Assembly (NCBI GenBank): GCA_030635835.1
Contig: DAOVYB010000044.1
Location: forward strand, 1-10,238
Reading direction: 5' to 3'
DNA: 10,238 nucleotides
DNA from: Gammaproteobacteria bacterium
GTDB lineage: Bacteria > Pseudomonadota > Gammaproteobacteria > UBA6429
The notes under the pieces were generated by a model that saw nothing but the letters and a program-made list of their open reading frames with translations, was not told the origin of the DNA and did no database searches. The position numbers were made by a program, and so were the translations under genes. Shown here piece by piece: positions 1 through 8,124 of the stretch. Every line of letters begins with the position of its first letter. The stretch's first letter is position 1.

Positions 1-99
1 TCTTTTGCACCTTTAGATAAAAATTATGACATAAATGAATATTTAAACTCGAGTATGGAAATCTTTTTGCGTGGCATTTTAAAGGATAATCAAGAATGA
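1..99 (+). CDS. C-terminal end of an upstream gene, probably a TetR/AcrR-family regulator (partial)
   Basis: Frame 1 is open from the window edge to a TGA at 97-99, giving 32 residues. The end, with a Tyr followed by a helix reading MEIFLRGIL, resembles the last helix of the ligand-binding domain of TetR-family repressors, which often finish with a 'DLFLRGL'-like segment. It does not look like the end of a membrane-fusion adaptor. The TGA overlaps the ATG of the next gene (ATGA, 96-99), so the two are probably co-transcribed and translationally coupled. If the TetR reading is right, the protein is the likely local repressor of the efflux genes. The DNA-binding domain is outside the window, so the family call rests on a short tail only. 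Confidence 0.55.
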   Translation, partial: SFAPLDKNYDINEYLNSSMEIFLRGILKDNQE

Positions 100-1544
100 A
101 CAAAAACCGTTTACCAGTTTATATGTTACTAATGGGAACATTATTGAGTACACCTGTTTTAGCAGAAAAAAAATATGAGCTAACAATTTACCAGGTAATG
201 CAAAGAGTTCTTGATCGTTATCCATCTTTAAAAACCTCTGCAATGGAAGTGTCACAAGCAGCAGAACAAAGACAGCAAATAGAAAGTAGTTTGGGGTGGA
301 TTCTTAATAGTTCAGCTGGTGTAACTCATGATTTAACCGGTCTTGGTACACCCTCTGATCGATTAGATGTTAATGGTTCACTTAGTCGTCAATTACAATC
401 CGGTGCAACTTTAAGTTTAAGTGGTGGCTATCGCTATGAAGATAGTTCATTAACATTTAGTCCGGTTTTACCTAATCCAGCACACACAACCAGGCTTGAT
501 TTGAGTTATCGCTTGCCTTTATCTAAAGGAGAGGGTAACCCCCAATATAGCGAAGGTTTGTTAGCTGCTGATGCCGGACATGATTTAGCAAAGGCTAATC
601 AATTATTAACTCGAATTACTTTAGCAGAAAAAGTGAAAGATCTTTTTTATTCATCGGCTTTGACTCAAGCAAGAATATCTAATGCTAAACAGGCTGTGCA
701 GCGTGCCAGAAAACTCGATGTATATATTAATAAGAATGTGAAATTAGGCTTATCTGAAACGAAAGATAGATTACAGTCTAAAGCGCAGTTGCATTCTAAA
801 CTGGCAGAATTAAGTACAATACAACTTCAATGGAAGCAACAACAAACTTTACTTAATCGGTTGATGCTTGAAGAGTGGTCGCAGGAGATACTCCCTGTAT
901 TAGTCTCGATTAAATCGGGTAACTCGTATAATTTGACTAACCTGATAAAAGCAACAGAAACTTATCATCCAGTGGTTAAAATTTCACAAGCTCAATTACA
1001 AATAGCTGAGAGTAAAATAAATTCTGCTAATGATGGAAAAAAAGACAATCTTGATTTAGTTGTTTCTGTTGGTTCAAGAACTTCAGATGGGAAAAGTACC
1101 ACAGGTACAGTGAGTGAGCTAGATTGGGCTGGTGCAGTGAGTATTCAGTACCAACATCTGTTTAATGATAAAGGTGTAAGCTCAAAGTATAAACAGGCGC
1201 AATTAGATAAAAATATTGCTTTACAAAACCTGATCAAAGCTAATGATGATATTCGATATACCGTATCTGGTTTAGTCAACGAAATTAAGGCTGCTCAGTT
1301 AGCAGTTAAAACCAGCTATCAAAAGTTGAACAGTGAGTCACTAAAATTAAAAGAAGCGGAACATCGTTATCGTAGTGGTAGAGCTAATACTGCACAGTTG
1401 ATTCAATTTCAAAATGAGTATTCTTTCGCGCAACTTTCCTATCAGAATCAAAAAGTTGATTTAAATAATAGAATAATTGCATTACAAATATTTACTGGAC
1501 AGTTCTGGAATGAGTTAAATGTTCAACGTGGAGTGAAAAAATGA
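96..1544 (+). CDS. TolC-family outer membrane efflux channel
   Basis: 482 residues, the usual length for a TolC/OEP-family outer membrane factor. Residues 1-23 form a Sec signal peptide (basic start, hydrophobic LLMGTLL, cleavage after VLA). No lipobox Cys follows, so this is a non-lipidated TolC type rather than an OprM-type lipoprotein. The mature protein shows the expected two-fold repeat: long amphipathic helices (about residues 25-60, 165-260, 280-310, 365-470) separated by Ser/Thr/Gly-rich beta segments (about 70-145 and 320-355) that would form the barrel. The tail, with YRSGRANTAQLIQFQNEY, is typical of the family. An AAAGGA ribosome binding site lies 9 bases before ATG 96. The stop overlaps the start of the RND gene by 4 bases, so the channel is probably the dedicated exit duct of that pump. 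The substrate cannot be deduced. Confidence 0.92.
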   Translation: MNKNRLPVYMLLMGTLLSTPVLAEKKYELTIYQVMQRVLDRYPSLKTSAMEVSQAAEQRQQIESSLGWILNSSAGVTHDLTGLGTPSDRLDVNGSLSRQLQSGATLSLSGGYRYEDSSLTFSPVLPNPAHTTRLDLSYRLPLSKGEGNPQYSEGLLAADAGHDLAKANQLLTRITLAEKVKDLFYSSALTQARISNAKQAVQRARKLDVYINKNVKLGLSETKDRLQSKAQLHSKLAELSTIQLQWKQQQTLLNRLMLEEWSQEILPVLVSIKSGNSYNLTNLIKATETYHPVVKISQAQLQIAESKINSANDGKKDNLDLVVSVGSRTSDGKSTTGTVSELDWAGAVSIQYQHLFNDKGVSSKYKQAQLDKNIALQNLIKANDDIRYTVSGLVNEIKAAQLAVKTSYQKLNSESLKLKEAEHRYRSGRANTAQLIQFQNEYSFAQLSYQNQKVDLNNRIIALQIFTGQFWNELNVQRGVKK

Positions 1545-4500
1545 AATCAGTATTCCGCTTTTTTGTTGAACGAGCTTTAATGGTCAACCTCATTTCAATA
1601 TTTTTAATGGCTGTGGGTATTTATGCTATTTTTGATATTAATCGTGAAGCATTTCCAAATGTTAATCTTGACAGAATTCAAATTGACATACCTTATCCCG
1701 GCGCATCACCCGCAGAGATTGAACGTCTGGTAATCACTCCTATCGAACAGGAATTAAAAGCATTAGATGGTATAGACACCATGAACTCTATTGCTTTTAG
1801 TAGCTCAGGTATTATCACTCTAGATCTTGATCCGGATTCAAGTAATCGAGATCAAATTGTAAATGATGTGCAAATGGCAGTTGATCAGGCGGTCTTACCC
1901 GATGACTTACCCATTAAACCGCATGTTCTTGAGATTGATGGTGCAGTTTTTCCTATTATTCAGCTTGCCATTTCATCTGCAATTTCTGAACTAGAATTAA
2001 AACGTTTAGGTGATCAATTGAAGGACGACTTATTAGCGATTAAAGGTATTGCTAAAGTATTAATTCAGGGTGATCGCAAAGCTGAAATTCGTATTACCGT
2101 TGATCCGGATAAGCTTTCATTACATCGTATATCGATTGGTGAAATTGCAGCTTTACTAAAAGCATGGAATATAAATTCACCGGGTGGAGAAGTTAATACG
2201 CATGAAGGGCAAAAAATGGTGCGTATTGTTGGGCAGTTTCAAAATGTAAAAGATGTAGAGGGACTTGTTTTACGCTCAAATGATCGTGGTGATAATATTA
2301 AATTATCGGATGTTGCAACTATAGAAGAATCATTGGTCATTCCTTCTGTCTATTATGATTCAGGCGGTGAACCTGCATTAAACATGATTATTCTGAAGAA
2401 GACAGACGGTGATATTATTGATGTTGTAGATAATGTGAAAAACTACATTAAAACTATTCCTGTCAAATATGGTGCAGGGATTACTATAAGTACATCACAG
2501 GATTTTTCACGTTTTGCACGTCTACGTTTAGGGGTATTAACCAATAATGGCCTGGTAGGTTTGGTTCTTGTTTTTATCTCTCTTATTGTATTTTTGCGTT
2601 TTTCAGTTGCAATGACAACAACCTGGAGTTTACCAATTGTCTTTTTGTCTGGTTTATTCCTTTTGCATATGTCTGGAATAACGCTTAACCTGGTTTCAAT
2701 GCTTGGCTTTATTATGGTGTTGGGTATGCTGGTTGATGATGCCATTATCATTGGTGAAAATATTGCTTATCACATGGAACAAGGTGATTCACCAAATGAT
2801 GCAGCAGTAAAAGGTGCATATGAATTATTTGGTCCGGTAACTACAACCATCTTAACAACCATAGCTGCATTTTTACCCTTAATGTTTATGTCAGGCATGA
2901 TTGGTAAATTCATAATTGCAATTCCTGTTGTTGTAATTTCATTACTCTTTTTCTCATGGCTGGAGTCCTTTTTAATCTTACCTAGTCATGTCAGTCATAT
3001 AACTGACACTAAAGTGGCCGCTAAAGAGAAACAGTGGTTAATAAATTTTGAGCATGGATATGCCAAATTTTTATCATGGGTATTACATCATCGCTGGACT
3101 GTTATATTTTTATCGGCATTAGTATTGTTTGGCAGTGTTTTATTAGCAAAACAGTCTATGCAATTTCAATTATTCCCGGCTGTTGCGGTTGATCAGTATT
3201 TAGTTCGTGTAACCGCTAAGCCCGGTACCAGCCTGAATAATTTACGTAGCCATTTACAAACTATTGATAAGGATATTCGTTTAACTATTAAACCTGATTA
3301 TCTTGAAAGTACGATACTCTCAAGCGGACAAATGCAACGTGATGCTGGAGATCCTTTAACACAACGTGGAAGTCGTTTTGGACAAATAAGGGTGCTTTAC
3401 ATACCTGCACTAATGCGGGAAGAGCATGATGCTGTTAAGGATTTACGTCGTCTTGAAAAGCAACTGCCTGATAAATACCCTGAGCTGGAAATAGCTTTTG
3501 AAATGGTTTCGCCGGGGCCCCCAACCGGTCGAGCTTTAGAGTTGGAAATATCAAGTAATAATACTGATGCTAACATACAAGTTGCTAAAAATTTAATTGA
3601 ATATTTACACGATGTTAAAGGTGTCACAACTGTAGAAAGTGGGCTGCAGTCAGGTGATAAAGAAATTCATGTGGTTTTGGATAAGGGACTTGCTGCGTAC
3701 TCCGGAGTCGACCTGGTTACTGCTGCATCACATATTCGCGCATCTGTTGATGGGCTGCGTGTGACAACAACGCGTTATGGAACTGAAGAAGTCGATGTGA
3801 CAATTCGTTATCCAGATGATATTGATGACATGCAGGCATTACAAAATCTAAAGGTGCCAAATACACGTGGTGGTTTAATTCCTTTAAGCTCTATCTCTAA
3901 ATTTGATGAGAAAGTAGGATATACCACTGTTCGTCATAAAGATGGGCTAAGAGTTATTCGTGTTTTTGCTAATATTGATGAAACTCTCACAAGCAGTATT
4001 AAACTCAATAAATTAGTTGCTGATAATCAGGCTAGTTGGCTGGCAGAACATAAAAATAAAGTAAAAATCAATTACGGTGGTGAAGCCGAGAAAAATAAAG
4101 AGTCATTCCGCGATCTGGCTTTTTCATTTTTATTTGCATTGATTGCCATCTTCTTTTTACTTGCAATTCAGTTTAATAGTTTAGGTTATCCACTTATTGT
4201 TATGCTGGCGATACCGTTTGGTGTGGTTGGTGTTATTTTAAGTTTTTATTTACATGACTTACTTTGGAAACCAATGCCTTTATCTTTCTTTTCAACAATG
4301 GGTATGGTTGCATTAACCGGTGTTGTTGTTAACAGCTCAATGATACTGCTGGTCTTTATTCAACGTGCACGTGAAAAAGGTATGGATGCGATGGAAGCAA
4401 TATTGCTGGCAGGTCGTCGACGCTTACGTGCTGTTGTACTTACTGCTGCAACTACCGTTGTAGGGTTATTACCAACAGCTTATGGCTGGGGTGGAGCAGA

Positions 4501-4639
4501 TCCCTTTGTTGCACCAATGGCACTGGCTTTATCGTGGGGGCTTGCTTTCGCAACTTTAATAACCTTAATTGTAATACCTGCTGCAGTCGCAGTCAGTATT
4601 GATACAGCCGAACATTTTAGGAAATGGCGAGGTAAATAG
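1541..4639 (+). CDS. RND-superfamily efflux permease (AcrB/HAE-like inner membrane pump)
   Basis: 1032 residues, the normal size for an AcrB-type proton-driven RND transporter. The layout is classical: TM1 at about 11-31, a large periplasmic loop (about 35-328), a TM2-TM6 bundle (about 330-480), TM7 near 520-537, a second periplasmic loop (about 545-860), and TM8-TM12 to the C terminus. TM4 has the proton-relay pair Asp399-Asp400 in GMLVDDAIII. In TM10 the position of the AcrB relay Lys940 is Asn931 (GVVVNSSM), as in several uncharacterised RND branches. The N terminus, with FPNVNLDRIQIDIPYPGASP, is also RND-like. GGAG lies 7 bases before ATG 1541, and the start overlaps the channel gene's stop by 4 bases. 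No adaptor protein gene is next to it in the window. Heavy-metal pumps (CusA type) are less likely because I saw no Met-rich metal site. The substrate is unknown. Confidence 0.93.
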   Translation: MKSVFRFFVERALMVNLISIFLMAVGIYAIFDINREAFPNVNLDRIQIDIPYPGASPAEIERLVITPIEQELKALDGIDTMNSIAFSSSGIITLDLDPDSSNRDQIVNDVQMAVDQAVLPDDLPIKPHVLEIDGAVFPIIQLAISSAISELELKRLGDQLKDDLLAIKGIAKVLIQGDRKAEIRITVDPDKLSLHRISIGEIAALLKAWNINSPGGEVNTHEGQKMVRIVGQFQNVKDVEGLVLRSNDRGDNIKLSDVATIEESLVIPSVYYDSGGEPALNMIILKKTDGDIIDVVDNVKNYIKTIPVKYGAGITISTSQDFSRFARLRLGVLTNNGLVGLVLVFISLIVFLRFSVAMTTTWSLPIVFLSGLFLLHMSGITLNLVSMLGFIMVLGMLVDDAIIIGENIAYHMEQGDSPNDAAVKGAYELFGPVTTTILTTIAAFLPLMFMSGMIGKFIIAIPVVVISLLFFSWLESFLILPSHVSHITDTKVAAKEKQWLINFEHGYAKFLSWVLHHRWTVIFLSALVLFGSVLLAKQSMQFQLFPAVAVDQYLVRVTAKPGTSLNNLRSHLQTIDKDIRLTIKPDYLESTILSSGQMQRDAGDPLTQRGSRFGQIRVLYIPALMREEHDAVKDLRRLEKQLPDKYPELEIAFEMVSPGPPTGRALELEISSNNTDANIQVAKNLIEYLHDVKGVTTVESGLQSGDKEIHVVLDKGLAAYSGVDLVTAASHIRASVDGLRVTTTRYGTEEVDVTIRYPDDIDDMQALQNLKVPNTRGGLIPLSSISKFDEKVGYTTVRHKDGLRVIRVFANIDETLTSSIKLNKLVADNQASWLAEHKNKVKINYGGEAEKNKESFRDLAFSFLFALIAIFFLLAIQFNSLGYPLIVMLAIPFGVVGVILSFYLHDLLWKPMPLSFFSTMGMVALTGVVVNSSMILLVFIQRAREKGMDAMEAILLAGRRRLRAVVLTAATTVVGLLPTAYGWGGADPFVAPMALALSWGLAFATLITLIVIPAAVAVSIDTAEHFRKWRGK

Positions 4640-4671
4640 TAAAGAATTGTAATGTTGTTTATAGATGTTCG

Positions 4672-4687
4672 TTGGCCTGAAGGCCAA
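4672..4687. terminator. short hairpin between convergent genes, possible bidirectional terminator
   Basis: TTGGCC-TGAA-GGCCAA forms a perfect 6 bp GC-rich stem with a 4-base loop. It sits in the 54-base gap between the RND stop and the stop of the minus-strand NlpC/P60 gene, where a shared terminator would be expected. Neither strand has a clear T-run after the stem, so intrinsic termination would be weak. The call rests on position and symmetry. Confidence 0.35.
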
Positions 4688-4693
4688 GCTACA

Positions 4694-5191
4694 TTAAAGA
4701 ACGCGGCCAGCGCCGGTATAACGCTTACGCCAGTACTTTTCTTTCATTGAACTGATTTTGACATGCTTACCAGAAGAGGGGGCATGTATAAATTTATTAT
4801 CACCCAGATAAATACCAACATGTGATACAGCACGGGAGGGAGATGTTTTAAAAAAGACTAAATCTCCGGCTTTAAGGTATCGGCGAGATATTGATTTAGT
4901 CGCTTTGTATTGCAGTCCCGTAGTACGAGGCAGGTAAATTCCGGCAGATCTATGGCTGTATTGGACAAATCCACTGCAGTCAAAGCCTTGATTTGGTGAA
5001 GTACCACCATAACGGTATTTAACCCCCAACATTTTTTTTGCTGTTTTAATAACCGTTTGTTTATTTGATGAGCTGTTTCGATATTTATACTTACTGCTGC
5101 TGCTACATCCTGAAAAGGCGATTAAAATGGCAAAAATGCCACATACGCTAATAATACTGGAAGATTTTATTTGACTGGTTGAGAATTTCAT
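4694..5191 (-). CDS. NlpC/P60-family lipoprotein, MepS/Spr-like murein endopeptidase
   Basis: 165 residues. A hydrophobic signal (about residues 12-28) ends in FSGC with Cys29 as the probable lipidation site. Phe at -3 is less common than Leu, but the Ser-rich linker that follows (SSSSKY) is typical of lipoproteins. The NlpC/P60 catalytic domain covers about 46-165: Cys72 in FDCSGF, His124 in VSHVGIY and His136 in FIHAP form the Cys-His-His triad, and YRYGG precedes them as usual. Family members of this size, such as E. coli MepS (Spr), cleave peptide cross-links in peptidoglycan. A lipid anchor with Ser at +2 predicts the outer membrane. Reading on the minus strand, AATGAG precedes the ATG by 3 bases. 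A TATGAT box (plus-strand 5264-5269) might be its -10, but I found no good -35. It is convergent with the RND gene and divergent from the small gene at 5329. Confidence 0.9.
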   Translation of the reverse strand: MKFSTSQIKSSSIISVCGIFAILIAFSGCSSSSKYKYRNSSSNKQTVIKTAKKMLGVKYRYGGTSPNQGFDCSGFVQYSHRSAGIYLPRTTGLQYKATKSISRRYLKAGDLVFFKTSPSRAVSHVGIYLGDNKFIHAPSSGKHVKISSMKEKYWRKRYTGAGRVL

Positions 5192-5316
5192 AGACTCATT
5201 TTAGTTAAAAAATACTAATAATCAATAAGATAAATGATTTAATTAAGAAATTAAGTGAAATACATCATAATTTGATAAATTTTACAATGGACACAGAAAA
5301 AGTCTGGCTCATAGGC

Positions 5317-5322
5317 TAAAAT
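5317..5322 (+). promoter_or_regulatory. candidate -10 box just before the start codon at 5329
   Basis: TAAAAT (5 of 6 to TATAAT) ends 6 bases before the ATG at 5329, so transcription would begin at about the start codon. No convincing Shine-Dalgarno sequence lies at normal spacing (only AGG about 13 bases upstream), which fits a leaderless mRNA. No good -35 is visible at 16-18 bases. AT-rich DNA gives such boxes by chance, so this is tentative. Confidence 0.3.
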
Positions 5323-5328
5323 AGCAGC

Positions 5329-5703
5329 ATGGATATTTCATCTGTATCAAATGCATCATTTTCCCGTTCTGTTACTCCAGCAGGAAGCAGCCGTGATCGG
5401 CAATCAAATAATCAATCTCAAACAGTGGTCGCAGAAGATAAAACTCAGCAAAGAGCTTTAGAACAACGAGCGGTACAGGAAAAACACCAGCAAAATAAGG
5501 AAAATGAACAACGCAGATTAGATGGACGCTTAATTAGTTTTGGTCAGGAATCTGGTAACGTGAGTAGTCAGGAAAAAAAATCTTCCTATAATCGTTCACG
5601 AGTTAATGATGCGTATAATCCTTCACGAAATACTTTCAATGAATCACATAAAACACAGGCTCAGCGCTCTCGCCAAAGTGAAATAATCGATATTGTTGTT
5701 TAG
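5329..5703 (+). CDS. small Gln/Ser-rich protein of unknown function
   Basis: 124 residues, not recognised. There is no signal peptide, membrane segment or Cys, so it is probably cytoplasmic. The first ~35 residues are Ser/Asn-rich and look disordered. Residues about 38-66 are Gln/Glu/Lys/Arg-rich (ALEQRAVQEKHQQNKENEQR) and could form a charged helix or coiled coil. RLISFGQE (about 67-74) follows, then a Ser/Asn/Arg-rich stretch with NPSRNTFN, and the hydrophobic tail EIIDIVV. A segmented helix and a conserved-looking hydrophobic end might mark a partner-binding peptide, but that is inference. It diverges from the NlpC/P60 gene and lies 83 bases before mrcB on the same strand. The uninterrupted frame and sensible codon use support a real gene. 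No strong ribosome binding site is visible, and the only start I favour is ATG 5329. Confidence 0.7.
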   Translation: MDISSVSNASFSRSVTPAGSSRDRQSNNQSQTVVAEDKTQQRALEQRAVQEKHQQNKENEQRRLDGRLISFGQESGNVSSQEKKSSYNRSRVNDAYNPSRNTFNESHKTQAQRSRQSEIIDIVV

Positions 5704-5774
5704 TTATATTTTATCTTCATTATCCTTCTATAGTTAAATGTGATTTTAGCCCTGTCGCAATGAAATGTTTGCGG

Positions 5775-5780
5775 TAGAAT
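5775..5780 (+). promoter_or_regulatory. candidate -10 box just before the mrcB start
   Basis: TAGAAT (5 of 6 to TATAAT) in GCGGTAGAATGC ends 6 bases before ATG 5787, exactly the spacing seen before the gene at 5329. A weak -35-like TGTCGC lies 16 bases upstream (5753-5758). Transcription would start at about the ATG, giving a leaderless message, which fits the lack of a Shine-Dalgarno sequence before mrcB. Confidence 0.4.
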
Positions 5781-5786
5781 GCTTTG

Positions 5787-8084
5787 ATGAAAAGAAAATC
5801 TCCTTTGCGACGAAAGAAAAAATCAACGTCCAAAAAAAATATTCGCCGCAAAAATAATAATAACAAACGAAACATACCTTTTATGCGAATTTTTCTTTCG
5901 CTTCTGCTCATTTTTATTTTTTATGTCATTTATCTCGATTTTGAAGTCCGTTCTCAATTTGATGGAAAAAAGTGGGCTGTACCTGCTCGCGTCTATGCGC
6001 GACCACTTGAACTCTATGTCGGAAAACCTTTAACACATGAGCAATTTAAGTTCGAATTAAAGACATCAGGTTATCGGCTGGTACAAAATGATATTAAAGC
6101 GGGTGATTACCAGAAAAAAGGTAATAGCTATCGGATTGTCATACGTGAATTTGATTTTTGGGATGGTCATCAACCACCCCGATATATTGAAGTTAAACTT
6201 GGCGATGGTTTTATTTTAGATATTGCTGATTTTAGAGATAATGCCGATATTGCTGTTGTTCGTTTAGAACCGTCTATTATGGGAAGAATTTATCCTGCTC
6301 ATCGTGAGGATCGTTTATTAGTAAAGCTAGACGATGTACCCGATTCTCTAATCTCAGCTTTGCTTGCAGTAGAAGATCGTCAGTTTTATTCACATTACGG
6401 AATCAATCCTAAAGCGATTGCTCGAGCTATGTTTGCAAATATCAGAGCGGGTGGAATAGTTCAGGGAGGAAGTACTTTAACTCAGCAGCTGGTGAAGAAC
6501 TTTTTTTTGACCAGGAAAAAAAGTTTAGTCAGAAAATTTAATGAAGCTATTATGGCCATTTTGCTTGAAGTGCATTATGAAAAAGAAGATATTCTGCAGG
6601 CGTACTTAAATGAAATATATCTCGGTCAGGATAAAAAACGGGCGATTCATGGATTTGGTTTAGCCAGTCATTTTTATTTTGATAAACCAATCTACAAACT
6701 TAATATTGCAGAAATATCAACGCTTGTGGCAATGGTAAGAGGCCCATCTTATTACGATCCATGGCGTCACAAAAAACGCATTCTTAAACGACGTAATACT
6801 GTAATTGCATTAATGCAAGATCAAGGCGCTATAACATCTTATCAGGCGAAAATGGCCAAAGCTAAACCATTAAATGTGGTAAAGCGTAGCAAATCAATAA
6901 CCAGCTTTTACCCTGCATATATGGACTTATTACGCCGCCAACTACAGCAGGATTATAATAAAGAAGATTTAACATCGGAGGGGTTACAAATATTTTCTAC
7001 CTTTGATCCATATGTTCAAAAAATAACTGAAGAAATTGTTTCTTTAAAAGTAAAGCAGTTAGACAAACAAAAAAATCTAAAGGGCAAGTTACAAAGTGCA
7101 GTTGTGGTGACCAACACCAATAATGCTGATGTTATTGCCGTTGTCGGGGATGCGCAACCCAACTATGCGGGGTTTAATCGTGCTCTGGATGCGTTACGTC
7201 CCGTTGGTTCATTAATTAAGCCCGCGGTTTACTTAACCGCGTTACAGCAAAAAGATAAGTATTCTCTAATAACATTGCTTGAAGATAAAAATATCACTCT
7301 AAAAGCGCAGGATGGAAAGTTATGGTCACCACGAAATTATTCCGGTCAATCTCATGGTGTTATACCACTTTTTAAAGCGTTAATAAGTTCATATAACCAG
7401 GCAACTGTACGCTTAGGTTTGTCATTAGGTTTTGAATCTATTGTGACAACATTAAGAAATTTAGGTATACAACGGGATATTCCACCATATCCATCGATGC
7501 TGTTAGGTGCAGTGACAATGTCACCATTAGAAATTACACAAATGTATCAAACTTTAGCAGGTGAAGGGTTTATTACACCGCTGCATACTATTCGAAAAGT
7601 GCTCACCGCTAAAGGTGAACCACTCAAACATTACCCTGTGAAAATAAAACAAGGTATTGATGAAACATCGGTAAGAATACTCAATAGTGCATTACATGAA
7701 ATAACGCGTCAGGGAACAGCACGATCCTTACGCTGGCGATTAGCAGAAGGGTTAAAGGTTGCGGGAAAAACAGGCACAACCAACGACACGCGTGATAGTT
7801 GGTTTGCAGGCTTTAGTGGTGAGCATTTAATTGTTACATGGTTAGGCACAGATGATAATCATTCAACCGGCCTAACGGGTGCAGGTGGGGCTCTGCCTAT
7901 CTGGTCCGGGATTATGAATAAAATCAGAACCCGGCCTTTATCTTTTGCACATGATGATAAACTTAAATATTATTATGTTGAGGCAGAAAAAGGTCTTCTG
8001 GTAGATGAAGATTGTTCCACTGCCGCATATCTGGCCTTTAGAGAAAATCATACACCAGAGAAATACGGTTCGTGTTCAAAATAA
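5787..8084 (+). CDS. mrcB: Penicillin-binding protein 1B, bifunctional peptidoglycan glycosyltransferase/transpeptidase
   Basis: 765 residues from ATG 5787; an in-frame TTG at 5784 would add only one residue. It polymerises lipid II into glycan strands and cross-links them at the inner membrane. A very basic, Asn-rich cytosolic tail (1-31) precedes one TM anchor (about 33-51). A UB2H-like region (about 65-150) is the site where outer-membrane lipoproteins activate PBP1B. The GT51 domain follows, with catalytic Glu196 in VEDRQFYSH, GGSTLTQQLVKN (227-238) and FNEAIMA. The transpeptidase domain has Ser475-x-x-Lys478 (SLIK), Ser535-Tyr-Asn537 and Lys661-Thr-Gly663 (KTGTTN). All catalytic motifs are intact. 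The UB2H-type insert and the short end after the transpeptidase domain favour PBP1B over PBP1A. A probable activator gene follows after 40 bases. There is no clear ribosome binding site, and expression may start from the box at 5775. Confidence 0.95.
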   Translation: MKRKSPLRRKKKSTSKKNIRRKNNNNKRNIPFMRIFLSLLLIFIFYVIYLDFEVRSQFDGKKWAVPARVYARPLELYVGKPLTHEQFKFELKTSGYRLVQNDIKAGDYQKKGNSYRIVIREFDFWDGHQPPRYIEVKLGDGFILDIADFRDNADIAVVRLEPSIMGRIYPAHREDRLLVKLDDVPDSLISALLAVEDRQFYSHYGINPKAIARAMFANIRAGGIVQGGSTLTQQLVKNFFLTRKKSLVRKFNEAIMAILLEVHYEKEDILQAYLNEIYLGQDKKRAIHGFGLASHFYFDKPIYKLNIAEISTLVAMVRGPSYYDPWRHKKRILKRRNTVIALMQDQGAITSYQAKMAKAKPLNVVKRSKSITSFYPAYMDLLRRQLQQDYNKEDLTSEGLQIFSTFDPYVQKITEEIVSLKVKQLDKQKNLKGKLQSAVVVTNTNNADVIAVVGDAQPNYAGFNRALDALRPVGSLIKPAVYLTALQQKDKYSLITLLEDKNITLKAQDGKLWSPRNYSGQSHGVIPLFKALISSYNQATVRLGLSLGFESIVTTLRNLGIQRDIPPYPSMLLGAVTMSPLEITQMYQTLAGEGFITPLHTIRKVLTAKGEPLKHYPVKIKQGIDETSVRILNSALHEITRQGTARSLRWRLAEGLKVAGKTGTTNDTRDSWFAGFSGEHLIVTWLGTDDNHSTGLTGAGGALPIWSGIMNKIRTRPLSFAHDDKLKYYYVEAEKGLLVDEDCSTAAYLAFRENHTPEKYGSCSK

Positions 8085-8124
8085 CTTATCAGACTTACTT
8101 TATAAAGATTATAAAATTTAAACC

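Noticed and set aside
2443..2751. Antisense open reading frame of 102 codons inside the RND gene
   Set aside because: It lies wholly opposite a well-supported transporter gene, its translation is Lys/Arg/Thr-rich without domain features, and it is explained by codon bias of the sense strand.
3397..3627. Antisense frame of 76 codons inside the RND gene
   Set aside because: Fully overlaps the second periplasmic loop coding region; no recognisable protein features.
5192..5328. Very AT-rich intergenic stretch with TTAATTAA as an origin or regulatory RNA
   Set aside because: No iterated boxes, no stable GC-rich stems and no known riboswitch or DnaA pattern; it is more simply the divergent promoter region of two genes.
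5832..5839. Runs of eight A or T (5832-5839 in mrcB, 5573-5580 in the small gene, 6501-6508 in mrcB, 5032-5039 in the NlpC/P60 gene) as phase-variation tracts
   Set aside because: Such runs are expected in AT-rich genes coding for Lys and Phe, all frames are intact, and the genes are housekeeping types not usually phase variable.
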